DNA of 64,000 nt. It comes from RPQJ01 sp963706535 (lineage in GTDB: Bacteria > Pseudomonadota > Gammaproteobacteria > Steroidobacterales > Steroidobacteraceae). This document shows, piece after piece, positions 1 through 9,106 of this stretch (positions are counted from its first letter, which is position 1; every line of letters begins with the position of its first letter). The notes below the pieces were generated by a model, which was not told the DNA's origin, searched no databases, and worked only from the letters and a program-made list of their open reading frames with translations. The translations under genes were made by a program, and so were the position numbers. Where the stretch lies: the NCBI GenBank assembly GCA_963706535.1, contig CAVPMU010000011.1, forward strand, positions 1 through 64,000, read 5' to 3'.

Positions 1-1
1 T

Positions 2-1720
2 TCCCCCTCCGGTGCCGGTGTCACGAACAGCTACGACGGGTTCGGCGGGCTGCGCAGCTCGAGCACGAACCTCGATGGGGTGACCCGCAGCGTCGTCTCC
101 GACTACGACACGCAGGGCAACCGCAGCCGCATCACGCATCCGGACGGCGCCTACTTCGAGTACCGGCACGATCCGGCCGGTCGCCTGACGCAGCTCACGG
201 AGAACGGCCCGTCGACGCCCCTGGCGCTGCTGTCCTACGACGCGCAAGGGCGGCGCATCTCCATCGGCCGCGACACGGCCGGGGCACCCACCGGGTTCGG
301 CTACGACGCCCTCTCGCGGCTCGGCGCCATCGTCCACAACCTGGACGGCCTCAGCACCGGCAACGATCTGACGACCACGTTCAACTACAACCCGGCGAGC
401 CAGATCGTCACCCGTGCGCAATCGAACAACGCGTACGAGTTCCCGATCGGTAGCAGGAATCGAGCCTACGTCACCAACGGCCGCAACCAGTACACGCAGA
501 TCACCGGGGATGCCCCGGCGACGCTCACCTCGGATGCCAATGGCAACCTCACTTCGGACGGATCGACCTCGTTCGGCTACGACACCGAGAACCGCCTCAC
601 GAGCGCAAGCGGGGCCCAGTCAGCCACGCTGAGCTACGATCCGCTGGGGCGGCTCTATCAGGTCACGAGCGCCGGGGTCACGACGCGGTTCGTGTACGAC
701 GGCGACCGGCTGATCGCGGAATACAACACCGCGGGCACCGTGCAACGACGCTACGTGCACGGCACGGGGGTCGATGAGCCGCTGGTGTGGTACGAGGGTG
801 CTTCCGTCTCGAGCGCCAGCCGTCGGTACCTGCATGCGGATCACCAGGGCTCGGTGATCGCGACCAGCAATGCGGCCGGGGCCAGGCTCGAGACCGGCAC
901 CTATGATGCGTACGGAGTAACGACCGCGCCGAGCACCTGGCGGTTCCAGTACACCGGCCAAGCGGTCATCCCGCAGCTCGGGCTCTACTACTACAAAGCC
1001 CGGTTCTACAACCCGGCGCTCGGACGGTTCATGCAGACCGACCCGATCGGGTATGACGATGACGTCAACCTGTATGCCTATGTTGGGAGTGATCCGCTGA
1101 ACAGGGTGGATCCGAGCGGCTTGTCCGGCAAGTGTGGCTCTCGGATCGAGGGCGTTGAGGTGGCCGGGTGTACCGGCGGCTCGGCAGCGCGCATCCAGCG
1201 TGCTGCTGCAACCGGCGCGGCTGCCGAGGCGGCTGCCAACGCCCAGATGGCAAGTGAAACCGGGGCTGCACCGACTAACCGTGTCACCTTCCGCGCGCCG
1301 GGCGGCGAGAAGTGGGTCGCCGATCAAGTGCGCCTTTCCGCTGATGGGCACCTTACAGCGAATGAGATCAAAGCTAACGGCGCCCAGCTGGTGCGAGGGC
1401 AAGCGGCCACGATGCAGGCAGTCGCCGAGGGAACTGCAGTGCCTTTGGGCAAGAATGCGCAAGCCAGTGGTCTTACGCCCGGCGTTCCTGTCGGACAACA
1501 AACAACGAGCACCTCGGTAGGACTTACCCGGGTTCAGGTTTCGCCCGACGGGGTTGCGGGAAGTATGAGAACGACACCTATTAGTCCTCGAGTTAACGCG
1601 CTGGGCGCGCTGGGCGTATTGCCGGTCCTTACGGGGATTATGTCTGGACGAATTAGAACCGATACATTCCAAAACTTTGCCGACGACATAACCGGTATAT
1701 CCTCGCAACCGACCTTATGA
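2..1720 (+). CDS. Rhs family polymorphic toxin, C-terminal part (core plus toxin tip 1), 5' end outside window
   Basis: The reading frame is open from the left edge, so only the C-terminal end of a longer Rhs/YD-repeat protein is present. YD-type repeats (YDTQGNRS, YDPLGRL, YDGDRLIAEYN) lead into the Rhs hallmark LGRFMQTDPIGYDDDVNLYAYVG and the DPSG boundary. After this the sequence is unrelated to the other copies in the window. Rhs proteins are encapsulating shells that carry a toxic C-terminal domain, delivered by T6SS or another route to neighbouring cells. The tip of about 200 residues includes NEIKANGAQLVRGQ, which resembles the E-x-K...Q core of restriction-endonuclease-fold nucleases; that assignment is weak. 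The core is nearly identical at nucleotide level to the copy starting near 4519. Confidence 0.85.
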   Translation, partial: SPSGAGVTNSYDGFGGLRSSSTNLDGVTRSVVSDYDTQGNRSRITHPDGAYFEYRHDPAGRLTQLTENGPSTPLALLSYDAQGRRISIGRDTAGAPTGFGYDALSRLGAIVHNLDGLSTGNDLTTTFNYNPASQIVTRAQSNNAYEFPIGSRNRAYVTNGRNQYTQITGDAPATLTSDANGNLTSDGSTSFGYDTENRLTSASGAQSATLSYDPLGRLYQVTSAGVTTRFVYDGDRLIAEYNTAGTVQRRYVHGTGVDEPLVWYEGASVSSASRRYLHADHQGSVIATSNAAGARLETGTYDAYGVTTAPSTWRFQYTGQAVIPQLGLYYYKARFYNPALGRFMQTDPIGYDDDVNLYAYVGSDPLNRVDPSGLSGKCGSRIEGVEVAGCTGGSAARIQRAAATGAAAEAAANAQMASETGAAPTNRVTFRAPGGEKWVADQVRLSADGHLTANEIKANGAQLVRGQAATMQAVAEGTAVPLGKNAQASGLTPGVPVGQQTTSTSVGLTRVQVSPDGVAGSMRTTPISPRVNALGALGVLPVLTGIMSGRIRTDTFQNFADDITGISSQPTL

Positions 1721-1758
1721 CGTGGGTTGGTTTGCCGCACGACCATTAACGAGCCTTG

Positions 1759-2385
1759 ATGACGATGGACGCCAAAACCCTTCGCTCGGAAATTCTGCGA
1801 TCGCTGCTTCAGCGCCCGCAGCTGTCCAATTTCAAATTGATTGGAACCGAGCGAATTGTTGCTCGCGAATCCACGGAGTTTGTGCCGAGCATCGAACTTG
1901 TGACAAACCCGTTGCCTGGAGGTCACGCAGTTGACGTTCACGGGGCAATCTACTGGCGCCGTTTCTCGACGGTTGCGCAACATGTGATAGGCGGCGCGGC
2001 CCCTGAAACCATCAAAGTTCGCCCGTGGGAGACTGCATGTATCGTGGTCAGCTTCGGCAAGCTGACCAATGACGCCGCGAGGTGGGCCAGCCGGCGCGCT
2101 TCGGGCCCGGCAGATGTTGTGCGTCTAGTCGAAGACATCACGCATGCTTATGAGACCGACGCGAAGACTTTCTTGTCGCGTTGCTCGACTGCCGAGGGTT
2201 TACTTTCGTATCTCGATGAGCATCCAGACGCGCCAGGCACTTGGCGTCTCATGCTTGAGTTTTTACTACGTGAACGCGTCCTCGATTTGCGGACCGCATG
2301 TTCTTCGCTCAAAGCCAAGGTCCCCCGCACGGAATGGGAACGGAGACAGCAGTCATGGCTAGTAAGCAATATCTGTCGCCCGTAA
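1759..2385 (+). CDS. Candidate immunity protein for toxin tip 1
   Basis: This 208-residue protein begins 38 bases after the toxin gene. I do not recognise its family. It has no signal peptide or membrane segment, so it should be cytoplasmic. It is moderately charged and probably mostly helical in its second half. Its position directly downstream of a variable Rhs tip is where the cognate immunity gene is expected, and that is the only basis for the role. Base composition is lower in GC than in the housekeeping genes, typical of shuffled toxin cassettes. TTG at 1756 and ATG at 1765 are alternative starts. Confidence 0.55.
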   Translation: MTMDAKTLRSEILRSLLQRPQLSNFKLIGTERIVARESTEFVPSIELVTNPLPGGHAVDVHGAIYWRRFSTVAQHVIGGAAPETIKVRPWETACIVVSFGKLTNDAARWASRRASGPADVVRLVEDITHAYETDAKTFLSRCSTAEGLLSYLDEHPDAPGTWRLMLEFLLRERVLDLRTACSSLKAKVPRTEWERRQQSWLVSNICRP

Positions 2386-2552
2386 GCGCTAACGGGCCGT
2401 GTCCGTCATACGACGCTAGGCGTATACCCCGATAACCGCGTAATGGAACTCCAGAGTCCCTTTCCGGGCTGCCCGTCCGCCACCCATAGCGGCCGAATAG
2501 CGGAGCGGAGTGTGGACAGGCGTGCAATTCTGACCAGGTTCGGGGTGTAACC

Positions 2553-2600
2553 GGCGTCCAAGATTTATGCCGCACCTCCCGCTGGTCAAAGTTGGACGCC
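2553..2600. repeat. 48-bp inverted repeat in the spacer between Rhs cassettes
   Basis: GGCGTCCAA at the left end is matched by TTGGACGCC at the right end, with further short repeats around it (TGTTGACACGCAG just downstream). This sits in a non-coding stretch of about 235 bases (2386-2621) between immunity gene 1 and truncated core 2. The layout resembles a terminal relic of an insertion sequence, perhaps IS21-like, but no transposase is present. The rest of the spacer shows nothing recognisable. Confidence 0.35.
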
Positions 2601-2621
2601 TGTTGACACGCAGTTGAGTGA

Positions 2622-3950
2622 TCACTGGACGGCCCTGCCACCGGCAACGATCTCACCACCACGTTCAACTACAACCCGGCGAGTCAGGTCGTCACCCGTG
2701 CGCAGTCGAACAATGCGTACGAGTTCCCGGTCGGTAGCTCAAACCGTGCCTACGTCACCAACGGCCGCAACCAGTACACGCAGATCACCGGGGATGCCCC
2801 GGCGACGCTCGGCTGGGATGCCAATGGCAACCTGACCTCGGACGGGTCCACGTCGTTCGGCTACGACACCGAGAACCGCCTCACGAGCGCGAGCGGGGCC
2901 AAGTCAGCCACGCTGAGCTACGACCCGCTCGGGCGGCTGCATCAGGTCACGATCGCCGGGGTCACCACGCGGTTCGTGTACGACGGTGATCGGCTGATCG
3001 CGGAATACAACACCGCGGGCACCGTGCTGCGGCGCTATGTGCACGGCGCGGGGGTGGATGAACCGCTGGTGTGGTACGAGGGTGCCTCCGTCTCGAGCGC
3101 CAGCCGACGTTACCTGCATGCGGATCACCAGGGATCGATCATCGCGACCAGCAATGCGTCCGGAGCCAGGCTCGACACCGGCACCTACGACGCCTATGGC
3201 GTGACGACCGCACCGAGCACCTGGCGGTTCCAGTACACCGGCCAGGCGGCGATCCCGCAGCTCGGGCTCTATTACTACAAGGCGCGGTTCTACAACCCCG
3301 CGCTCGGACGGTTCATGCAGACCGATCCGATCGGATATGACGATGACCTAAATCCATATGCCTATGTCGGCAATGATCCGACGAATAAGTCGGATCCAAC
3401 GGGAACAGCTGCTGAAACGCCGTGGGACATGGGAAACGCCGCCATTGGCTGGAGCGATACAATCAGTCGTGCCTTGCAGGGTGACTGGCAAGGGGCCGCC
3501 ATTGCCGGCGTCGGCGCCGCGCTTGACACCGCTGCGGCTCTCGTGCCGGGCGTGCCGGGAGGCGTCTCGACTGCCAGGCGGGCATTCGAACGCGGTGCGA
3601 ATATTCGTACGAATGCAGCAACCGGTGCTCGACGAGCTGCAGAAGGTAGAGAGCAAATTCGGGCGGCCAATCCTGGCCGGCGGACGCAGAGCGAAAGCAC
3701 CCTGCGCACTGCTGACGGGAAGAAGGCTATTGACCCTATCACGCAGCAGGGTCAAAGAGTTGATGAGGTCGTCTTCGACGGAAAAGGAGGAGCGAAAGCG
3801 TACGAGATCACCCGTCCGGGCGTCGACAAGACCGCGCAGGCTGCCAAGGAGCAGCGCATACTGGACAACGGCGGCCACTACGTGCGAGACCGCCAGACTG
3901 GGGAGTTGTGCAAGATCTCTGGTCCGTGTGAGCGGGTGAACGTGAAATGA
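2622..3950 (+). pseudogene. Truncated Rhs core with toxin tip 2 (orphan cassette)
   Basis: An in-frame stop at 2619 is followed by sequence matching the Rhs core from its middle (DGPATGNDLTT against DGLSTGNDLTT in copy 1). The first two thirds of the core and any normal start are therefore missing. The frame then stays open through the core and the DPTG boundary to a tip of about 180 residues. The tip contains RVDEVVFDGKGGAKAYEITRP followed by a K-x-R...GG-x-Y-x-RD-x-x-TG pattern, compatible with a PD-(D/E)XK-like nuclease toxin. Internal GTG at 2976 could permit translation. Such displaced tips are best seen as a reservoir that can recombine into the full-length gene. Confidence 0.75.
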
Positions 3951-3983
3951 CGTTCTGACTTTGTATACCTGAACGTTCCGGGG

Positions 3984-4283
3984 TTGCTTGCCCGCTATGA
4001 GAACCCGTCTCCCGACTGGGCGGATAAGGTCCGTGCGCTAGCGCGGACGCAGATTTCCTTCTTCGCGGAGAATGGGCTGATTTACCCGACGGCCGCGGCT
4101 CTGGCAGATACTGTGGAGAATGCCGTCCTCATGTTTAGTGATTTCACGCCGGAGGGGCAAGCCTTCGTGAAGAGCCAGGCTGTGGAGCGTTGGCTGTCTA
4201 CTTGCGATCGAAAGGGGACCGTCGACGCCTACAAAGATCCGTCTGTGTTAACTTCTCGCCTCCTACGATTCCGCAAGGGCTAG
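3984..4283 (+). CDS. Candidate immunity protein for toxin tip 2, probable broken start
   Basis: A small helical protein of 99 residues from a TTG start, of unrecognised family. In the same frame, protein-like sequence continues upstream (VYLNVPGLLARYENPSPDW) to the base after the toxin stop codon. An ATG at 3946 overlaps that stop and would lead into this frame if one base were removed. The natural start was therefore probably ATG at 3946, coupled to the toxin, with a 1-base insertion having cut it off. The immunity role is inferred from position alone. Confidence 0.5.
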   Translation: MLARYENPSPDWADKVRALARTQISFFAENGLIYPTAAALADTVENAVLMFSDFTPEGQAFVKSQAVERWLSTCDRKGTVDAYKDPSVLTSRLLRFRKG

Positions 4284-4299
4284 TTCCCGTCGAGGACTT

Positions 4300-4486
4300 C
4301 TCGCCCACAGCGCGGCGTATCACCCGAACGGCCTCGTGGCGTCGGGCAACATCGGCGACGAGCAGGTGTTCGCGCAGTCGCTCGATGTGCGACAGCGGCC
4401 GGTTCTGTCCCCGCTCCGTCGCGATGTGGCTGACTCCATGACCCGCACGGGCCCGCCGCAGGAGGCCGGTCGGTCCCGACGAAGAC
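4300..4486 (+). pseudogene. Out-of-frame remnant of the upstream part of the Rhs core
   Basis: Translating from about 4312 gives AAYHPNGLVASGNIGDEQVF, a typical Rhs-repeat sentence of the form YHPNG...G. It is not in frame with the core that resumes at about 4487, so at least one frameshift lies between roughly 4440 and 4480. The piece shows that copy 3 retains more of its 5' region than copies 2 and 4 but is not a complete gene. Confidence 0.6.
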
Positions 4487-6220
4487 GTGCAGGGCCTGCA
4501 GCTCTTCGCACGGTTCGGTTCCCCCTCCGGTGCCGGCGTCACGAACACCTACGACGGGTTCGGCGGGCTGCGCAGCTCGAGCACGAACCTCGATGGGGTG
4601 ACCCGCAGCGTCGTCTCCGACTACGACACGCAGGGCAACCGCAGCCGCATCACGCATCCGGACGGCGCCTACTTCGAGTACCGGCACGATCCGGCCGGTC
4701 GCCTGACGCAGCTCACGGAGAACGGCCCGTCGACGCCCCTGGCGCTCCTGACCTACGACAGCCAAGGACGCCGCGATGCGATCGGCCGCGACACGGCCGG
4801 GGCACCCACCGGGTTCGGCTACGACGCCCTCTCGCGGCTCGGCGCCATCGTCCACAACCTGGACGGCCTCAGCACCGGCAACGATCTGACGACCACGTTC
4901 AACTACAACCCGGCGAGCCAGATCGTCACCCGTGCGCAATCGAACAACGCGTACGAGTTCCCGATCGGTAGCAGGAATCGAGCCTACGTCACCAACGGCC
5001 GCAACCAGTACACGCAGATCACCGGGGATGCCCCGGCGACGCTCACCTCGGATGCCAACGGCAACCTCACTTCGGACGGATCGACCTCGTTCGGCTACGA
5101 CACCGAGAACCGCCTCACGAGCGCGAGCGGGGCCAAGTCAGCCACGCTGACCTACGATCCGCTCGGGCGGCTCTATCAGGTCACGAGCGCCGGGGTCACG
5201 ACGCGGTTCGTGTACGACGGTGACCGGCTGATCGCGGAATACAACACCGCGGGCACCGTGCAGCGGCGCTATGTGCACGGCGCAGGCGTCGACGAGCCGC
5301 TGGTGTGGTACGAGGGCGCGTCCGTCTCGAGTGCCAGCCGTCGATACCTGCATGCGGATCACCAGGGCTCGGTGATCGCGACCAGCGATGCGGCCGGGGC
5401 CAGGCTCGAGACCGGCACCTACGACGCGTATGGCGTGACGACCGCGCCGAGCACCTGGCGGTTCCAGTACACCGGCCAGGCGGCGATCCCGCAGCTCGGG
5501 CTCTACTACTACAAGGCGCGGTTCTACAACCCCGCGCTCGGGCGGTTCATGCAGACCGATCCGATCGGGTATGACGATGACGTCAACCTCTATGGATACG
5601 TCGGCAACGATCCCGTGAATTTTCAGGATCCCGGCGCCAAGATCAAGAAGGCGACGTTAGAACTCCTGCTGGCTCGGGGGTACACGATAAAGAACATGTC
5701 GCTCGCTGGCAAAGTCCACCAAGCCACAGGCATACCGTTCAATAGCAACGGATTTCCGATCTTCGATTCGGTTGCCAGGGAGACCGTGTATATCACCGGC
5801 GGATTCACGAGTCGTCGTGCCGACACGGACGCAGCAAACGCAGCAATAGGTCTGACGCGAACCCCGAAGAATTGGGTGTGGCATCATCACGAGGACCTAC
5901 ACACCATGCAGCTCGTGCCAGAAGAGATTCATACGGCTATTGGTCACACAGGCGGGTTTGGGTTGACTCGCGCAATACGATCACTTGTGTCCGACCCCAG
6001 TATGTGGGCGGGTCTGGCGTCGTTCGGTTTGGGTCTGTTCTTGACGAGTGACGACGCGGGCGCGGAATCCGATCTTGGCAACATGTACGAGGGCCCCTAC
6101 TCTGAGGGTGCCGGCCCACCGACAGATTCAAGTCCTCCAGCAAAGCCGTGGAGCATTGACGGAGGTATTGTGACCGGGACTCGTTCATGCGGGTCCCGCA
6201 TCAAGCTGGAGGGATGCTAG
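4487..6220 (+). CDS. Rhs core with HNH/WHH nuclease toxin tip 3
   Basis: The frame opens at 4442 and the first plausible start is GTG at 4487. From base 4519 onwards the core repeats copy 1 almost base for base for about 1.1 kb, and the two diverge just after LYxYVGxDP. The tip carries NWVWHHHEDLHTMQLVPEEIH followed by HTGG, the signature of the HNH/endonuclease VII superfamily of bacterial toxins with a conserved W-H-H. It is predicted to cut nucleic acid in the target cell. Unusually, the nuclease is followed by about 80 extra residues with a hydrophobic stretch (WAGLASFGLGLFL). The partner immunity gene starts 4 bases downstream. Confidence 0.8.
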   Translation: MQGLQLFARFGSPSGAGVTNTYDGFGGLRSSSTNLDGVTRSVVSDYDTQGNRSRITHPDGAYFEYRHDPAGRLTQLTENGPSTPLALLTYDSQGRRDAIGRDTAGAPTGFGYDALSRLGAIVHNLDGLSTGNDLTTTFNYNPASQIVTRAQSNNAYEFPIGSRNRAYVTNGRNQYTQITGDAPATLTSDANGNLTSDGSTSFGYDTENRLTSASGAKSATLTYDPLGRLYQVTSAGVTTRFVYDGDRLIAEYNTAGTVQRRYVHGAGVDEPLVWYEGASVSSASRRYLHADHQGSVIATSDAAGARLETGTYDAYGVTTAPSTWRFQYTGQAAIPQLGLYYYKARFYNPALGRFMQTDPIGYDDDVNLYGYVGNDPVNFQDPGAKIKKATLELLLARGYTIKNMSLAGKVHQATGIPFNSNGFPIFDSVARETVYITGGFTSRRADTDAANAAIGLTRTPKNWVWHHHEDLHTMQLVPEEIHTAIGHTGGFGLTRAIRSLVSDPSMWAGLASFGLGLFLTSDDAGAESDLGNMYEGPYSEGAGPPTDSSPPAKPWSIDGGIVTGTRSCGSRIKLEGC

Positions 6221-6224
6221 GTAG

Positions 6225-6680
6225 ATGCTTGAATACACTGAAGAGGCCGCGCGGCCGGTAGACCGCAATCGCCTGAGGGCGATCCAGCTAGAGTTAGGGG
6301 TTGAACTTCCTGAGTCCTATCAGCGATTCCTGCTGACACACAATGGTGGACGACCAACTCCATCAGACTTCACCGTTGTAGAGGACGGACAAATTGTGCA
6401 GATGCGCATCCATTTCTTCTTCGGCATTGACGATGACGCGAAGGGGTGCGACTTGCTGTGGAACTACCACACGTTGAAAGACAGACTGCCTAAGCATGTC
6501 ATAGCGATTGCAAGCGACGAAGTTGGGAATCGATTTTGCCTCGACCTAAGCTCACAGGGCGGCGGCCGCGTAGTGTTCTGGGATCACGAAATGGATGGTG
6601 CAGACTCTCGAACCGCCCTCAAGACTGTCGTCGCGGAGTCGTTTGGGGATTGGCAAGACATGCTTGTACATGCCCCGTAG
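6225..6680 (+). CDS. SUKH/SMI1-KNR4 family immunity protein
   Basis: A 151-residue protein with the SMI1/KNR4 (SUKH-1) pattern. An N-terminal helix is followed by LGVELPESYQRFLLTHNGGRP, then a central FFFGIDD, VIAIASDEVGNRFCLDL, and a C-terminal VVFWDHEMDG. Members of this superfamily neutralise many nuclease toxins of contact-dependent and Rhs systems in the cytoplasm. It starts 4 bases after the HNH toxin gene, so the two should be co-translated as a toxin-immunity pair. Confidence 0.85.
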   Translation: MLEYTEEAARPVDRNRLRAIQLELGVELPESYQRFLLTHNGGRPTPSDFTVVEDGQIVQMRIHFFFGIDDDAKGCDLLWNYHTLKDRLPKHVIAIASDEVGNRFCLDLSSQGGGRVVFWDHEMDGADSRTALKTVVAESFGDWQDMLVHAP

Positions 6681-6832
6681 TTCCCCGACCCCCGACTCTC
6701 CGGGATCACGGTGGTGGCAAAGAGTGCGGCACACGGCCGCATTTGCGGCCTCGCGCGCGTGGTGAGCGCGCTTCGGAGCCACCTAGGCGCGGCTGTCTGA
6801 GGTGCGTTGATACCGCTGGTTCGTCTACGAAG

Positions 6833-8142
6833 TTCACGCCCGATCACTTCTCGCGGCCGCTGTCGATTCTTCAGGACATCGACCGAGGTGGCACCAGCAT
6901 CGGTCTCACCACCACGTTCACCCAAAACCCCGCGAGCCAGGTCCGGACCCGGATCCATTCCAATGCTTCCTACGAGCATGCGGTGGCGGTTTAAACCGCA
7001 CCTACCTCACCAACGGCCGCAACCAGTACACGCAGATCACCGGGGATGCCCCGGCGACGCTCACCTCGGATGCCAACGGCAACCTCACCTCGGACGGATC
7101 GACCTCGTTCGGCTACGACACCGAGAACCGCCTAGTCAGTGCAAGCGGGGCCAAGTCAGCCACGCTGACCTACGATCCGCTGGGGCGGCTGTATCAGGTC
7201 ACGAGCGCCGGGGACACGACGCGGTTCCTGTACGACGGTGACCGGCTGATCGCGGAATACAACACCGCGGGCACCATGCAGCGGCGCTACGTGCACGGCG
7301 CAGGCGTGGATGAACCGCTGGTGTGGTATGAGGGTGCTTCCGTCTCGAGTGCCAGCCGTCGATACCTGCATGCGGATCACCAGGGATCGATCATCGCGAC
7401 CAGCAATGCGGCCGGAGCCGAGCTCGTCATCGGCACGTACGACGCGTATGGCGTGACGACCGCGCCGAGCACCTGGCGGTTCCAGTACACCGGCCAGGCG
7501 GCCATCCCGCAGCTCGGGCTCTATTACTACAAGGCGCGGTTCTACAGCCCTGCGCTCGGGCGGTTCATGCAGACCGATCCGATCGGGTATGACGATGACG
7601 TCAACCTGTATGCGTATGTCGGCAATGACCCGCTCAATAACTTCGATCCGTCGGGCAAGGCGGTCAACGTTGTACTCAAGTATGGATTCGATTTTGCGCT
7701 AGAGGTCGCCGATCAGTACTTGACAACCGGTGACGTTGACATCGGCGATGCCGCCTTGAATGCGGGACTGGCTCAGATTAACCCGCTCAGGACCGTTCAA
7801 AAACTCGGTGCTATTCGAAAATCAGCCGGAATCATCTATCGGCGGACCGATCGGGCGATCCCAAATGCCAAGCCGTATATCGGCAAGGCCAAGAGCGATG
7901 AGCGGTACAATGAACGACCGAAAGAGCATCGCCGAGCGAACCCAGATTCCGACTTTGAATTCGAGGAGATTGAGCGTGCGGAGCCAGGCCAGTCGCTGCG
8001 TGAAGCCGAGCAGCGCCAGATAACACAGCATGGTGGTCCGACAAACAAGAGCAATCCCGACGGCGGTACGTCAAACAAGAGAAACGAAATCAAGCAGCCC
8101 AGATGCGAACCGCGTACCGGCACGAGAATACTCAAGTGTTGA
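6833..8142 (+). pseudogene. Truncated, frameshifted Rhs core with GIY-YIG toxin tip 4
   Basis: A diverged core segment (FSRPLSILQDIDRG, LTTTFTQNPASQV) runs into a stop at 6992. The matching continuation (LNRTYLTNGRNQ) lies one frame over and stays open to 8142, with ATG at 7276 as a usable internal start. After the DPSG boundary the tip contains IIYRRTD, then KPYIGKAKSDERYNERPKEHRR and a distal Glu (REAEQRQI), the arrangement of a GIY-YIG (URI) nuclease. The final GGPTNKSNP loop is also typical of this fold. The upstream break makes it an orphan cassette unless translated from an internal start. Confidence 0.75.
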
Positions 8143-8172
8143 TCACGGTTATTGAGTGGGCAAGGGATAGAA

Positions 8173-8679
8173 ATGAAGAAGGCAACTAAAAAGCGGTACT
8201 CACCGCCGAAGCGGGGTGATGTCTTTGAGCTGCCGGCTCCCGATGGTAGACGTGGGCTCGGTCAGGTGGTTCGCGATGGCGACGTAATGTATGTAATCGT
8301 CTTCGAGGGGCTTTTCGGGAGTCTTCCTGACTGCAACAAGTTGCGTGAACTCGATGTCTTGCTCGCGGCATGGACAACAGATTCGTGGTTTTTTCACGGC
8401 TGCTGGTCAGTCTGCATGAATTGTCCGGTTGCGGAGAATAGGGTCCCGTTTCCGAGTTACTTGATCCAGATCAATGGCGAGCATTTCGTTCAGGATTTCG
8501 ACGGCAAGGTCATTCATCCGGCCACGACTGACAATGTACGAGGACTACAATACCGATCGAATTTTGCTCCCGTTCGATTGCAGAACGCGTTTCTTGCGAA
8601 CAACGGCCTTGGCGAGTGGGATGACTCATACGGCGAGCTATCAGCAGAGACAGCGTGGCAACGGGTCTTGGAAAGCTGA
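8173..8679 (+). CDS. Imm26-like immunity protein for the GIY-YIG toxin
   Basis: A 168-residue protein from ATG with AAGGGAT about six bases upstream. A TTG at 8152 is a less likely start. The N-terminal pattern of a basic patch, then GDVFELPAPDGRRGLGQVV and a hydrophobic strand, resembles immunity protein family 26, which accompanies varied Rhs and contact-dependent nucleases. It lies 30 bases downstream of the tip. The family call is from memory of the pattern and is moderately certain; the immunity role follows from family and position. Confidence 0.65.
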   Translation: MKKATKKRYSPPKRGDVFELPAPDGRRGLGQVVRDGDVMYVIVFEGLFGSLPDCNKLRELDVLLAAWTTDSWFFHGCWSVCMNCPVAENRVPFPSYLIQINGEHFVQDFDGKVIHPATTDNVRGLQYRSNFAPVRLQNAFLANNGLGEWDDSYGELSAETAWQRVLES

Positions 8680-8744
8680 TTGGGAAGGAAACCGAAGGAC
8701 GATCCGACGAGCTCGGTTCGTATTCGGCGAACTAATGAGAGGAG

Positions 8745-8767
8745 TCGCCTCACGAGCGCGAGCGGGA
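8745..8767 (+). repeat. Short Rhs core relic
   Basis: About 22 bases match the Rhs core sequence found near 2878 and 5111 (the codons for RLTSASG), just past immunity gene 4. It looks like the leftover of a further recombination event at the end of the array. Nothing else is recognisable between 8680 and 8833. Confidence 0.55.
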
Positions 8768-8833
8768 GCTGTCTGCGACCGACCGCTGGCCGAACGCGGA
8801 CGATTCCGCGGAAACGTCGGAATTGCCCTCCCG

Positions 8834-9106
8834 CTACGCGACGTCCAGCAGCGCTCGGGGAGATCGCTGTGCAATGAGCAGGAGCGTCCGCGCCGCACCG
8901 GAGGGTGCTCGTCGCCCCTGCTCCCAATCCTGTAGCGTGCGAACGGAGACTCCGAGGAGTGCTGCGAATTTCGACTGCGACAGCCCGGTCTTCTCCCGGA
9001 TCGCCGCGACGTCTGGAACATTGACGACGCGGCCAACTTCGCCGCGCTTCAGTTCGCGCAGTCCGTCGAGGATCTCCTGACCGATGTTGCGCTTCGACCT
9101 AGCCAT
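8834..9106 (-). CDS. HigA-type antitoxin, XRE helix-turn-helix
   Basis: A 90-residue protein whose second half is a clear HTH: VAAIREKTGLSQSKFAALLG, then VSVRTLQDWEQGRR. HigA-type antitoxins bind the cognate toxin and repress the shared promoter. The start was chosen at the ATG that overlaps the last codons of the toxin gene (ATGGCTAG contains both the start and the toxin stop). This overlap shows translational coupling. Confidence 0.85.
   Translation of the reverse strand: MARSKRNIGQEILDGLRELKRGEVGRVVNVPDVAAIREKTGLSQSKFAALLGVSVRTLQDWEQGRRAPSGAARTLLLIAQRSPRALLDVA

Noticed and set aside
2386..2621. A complete insertion sequence between Rhs copies 1 and 2
   Set aside because: Only short inverted and direct repeats are visible. 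There is no transposase coding sequence and no target duplication that I can see.
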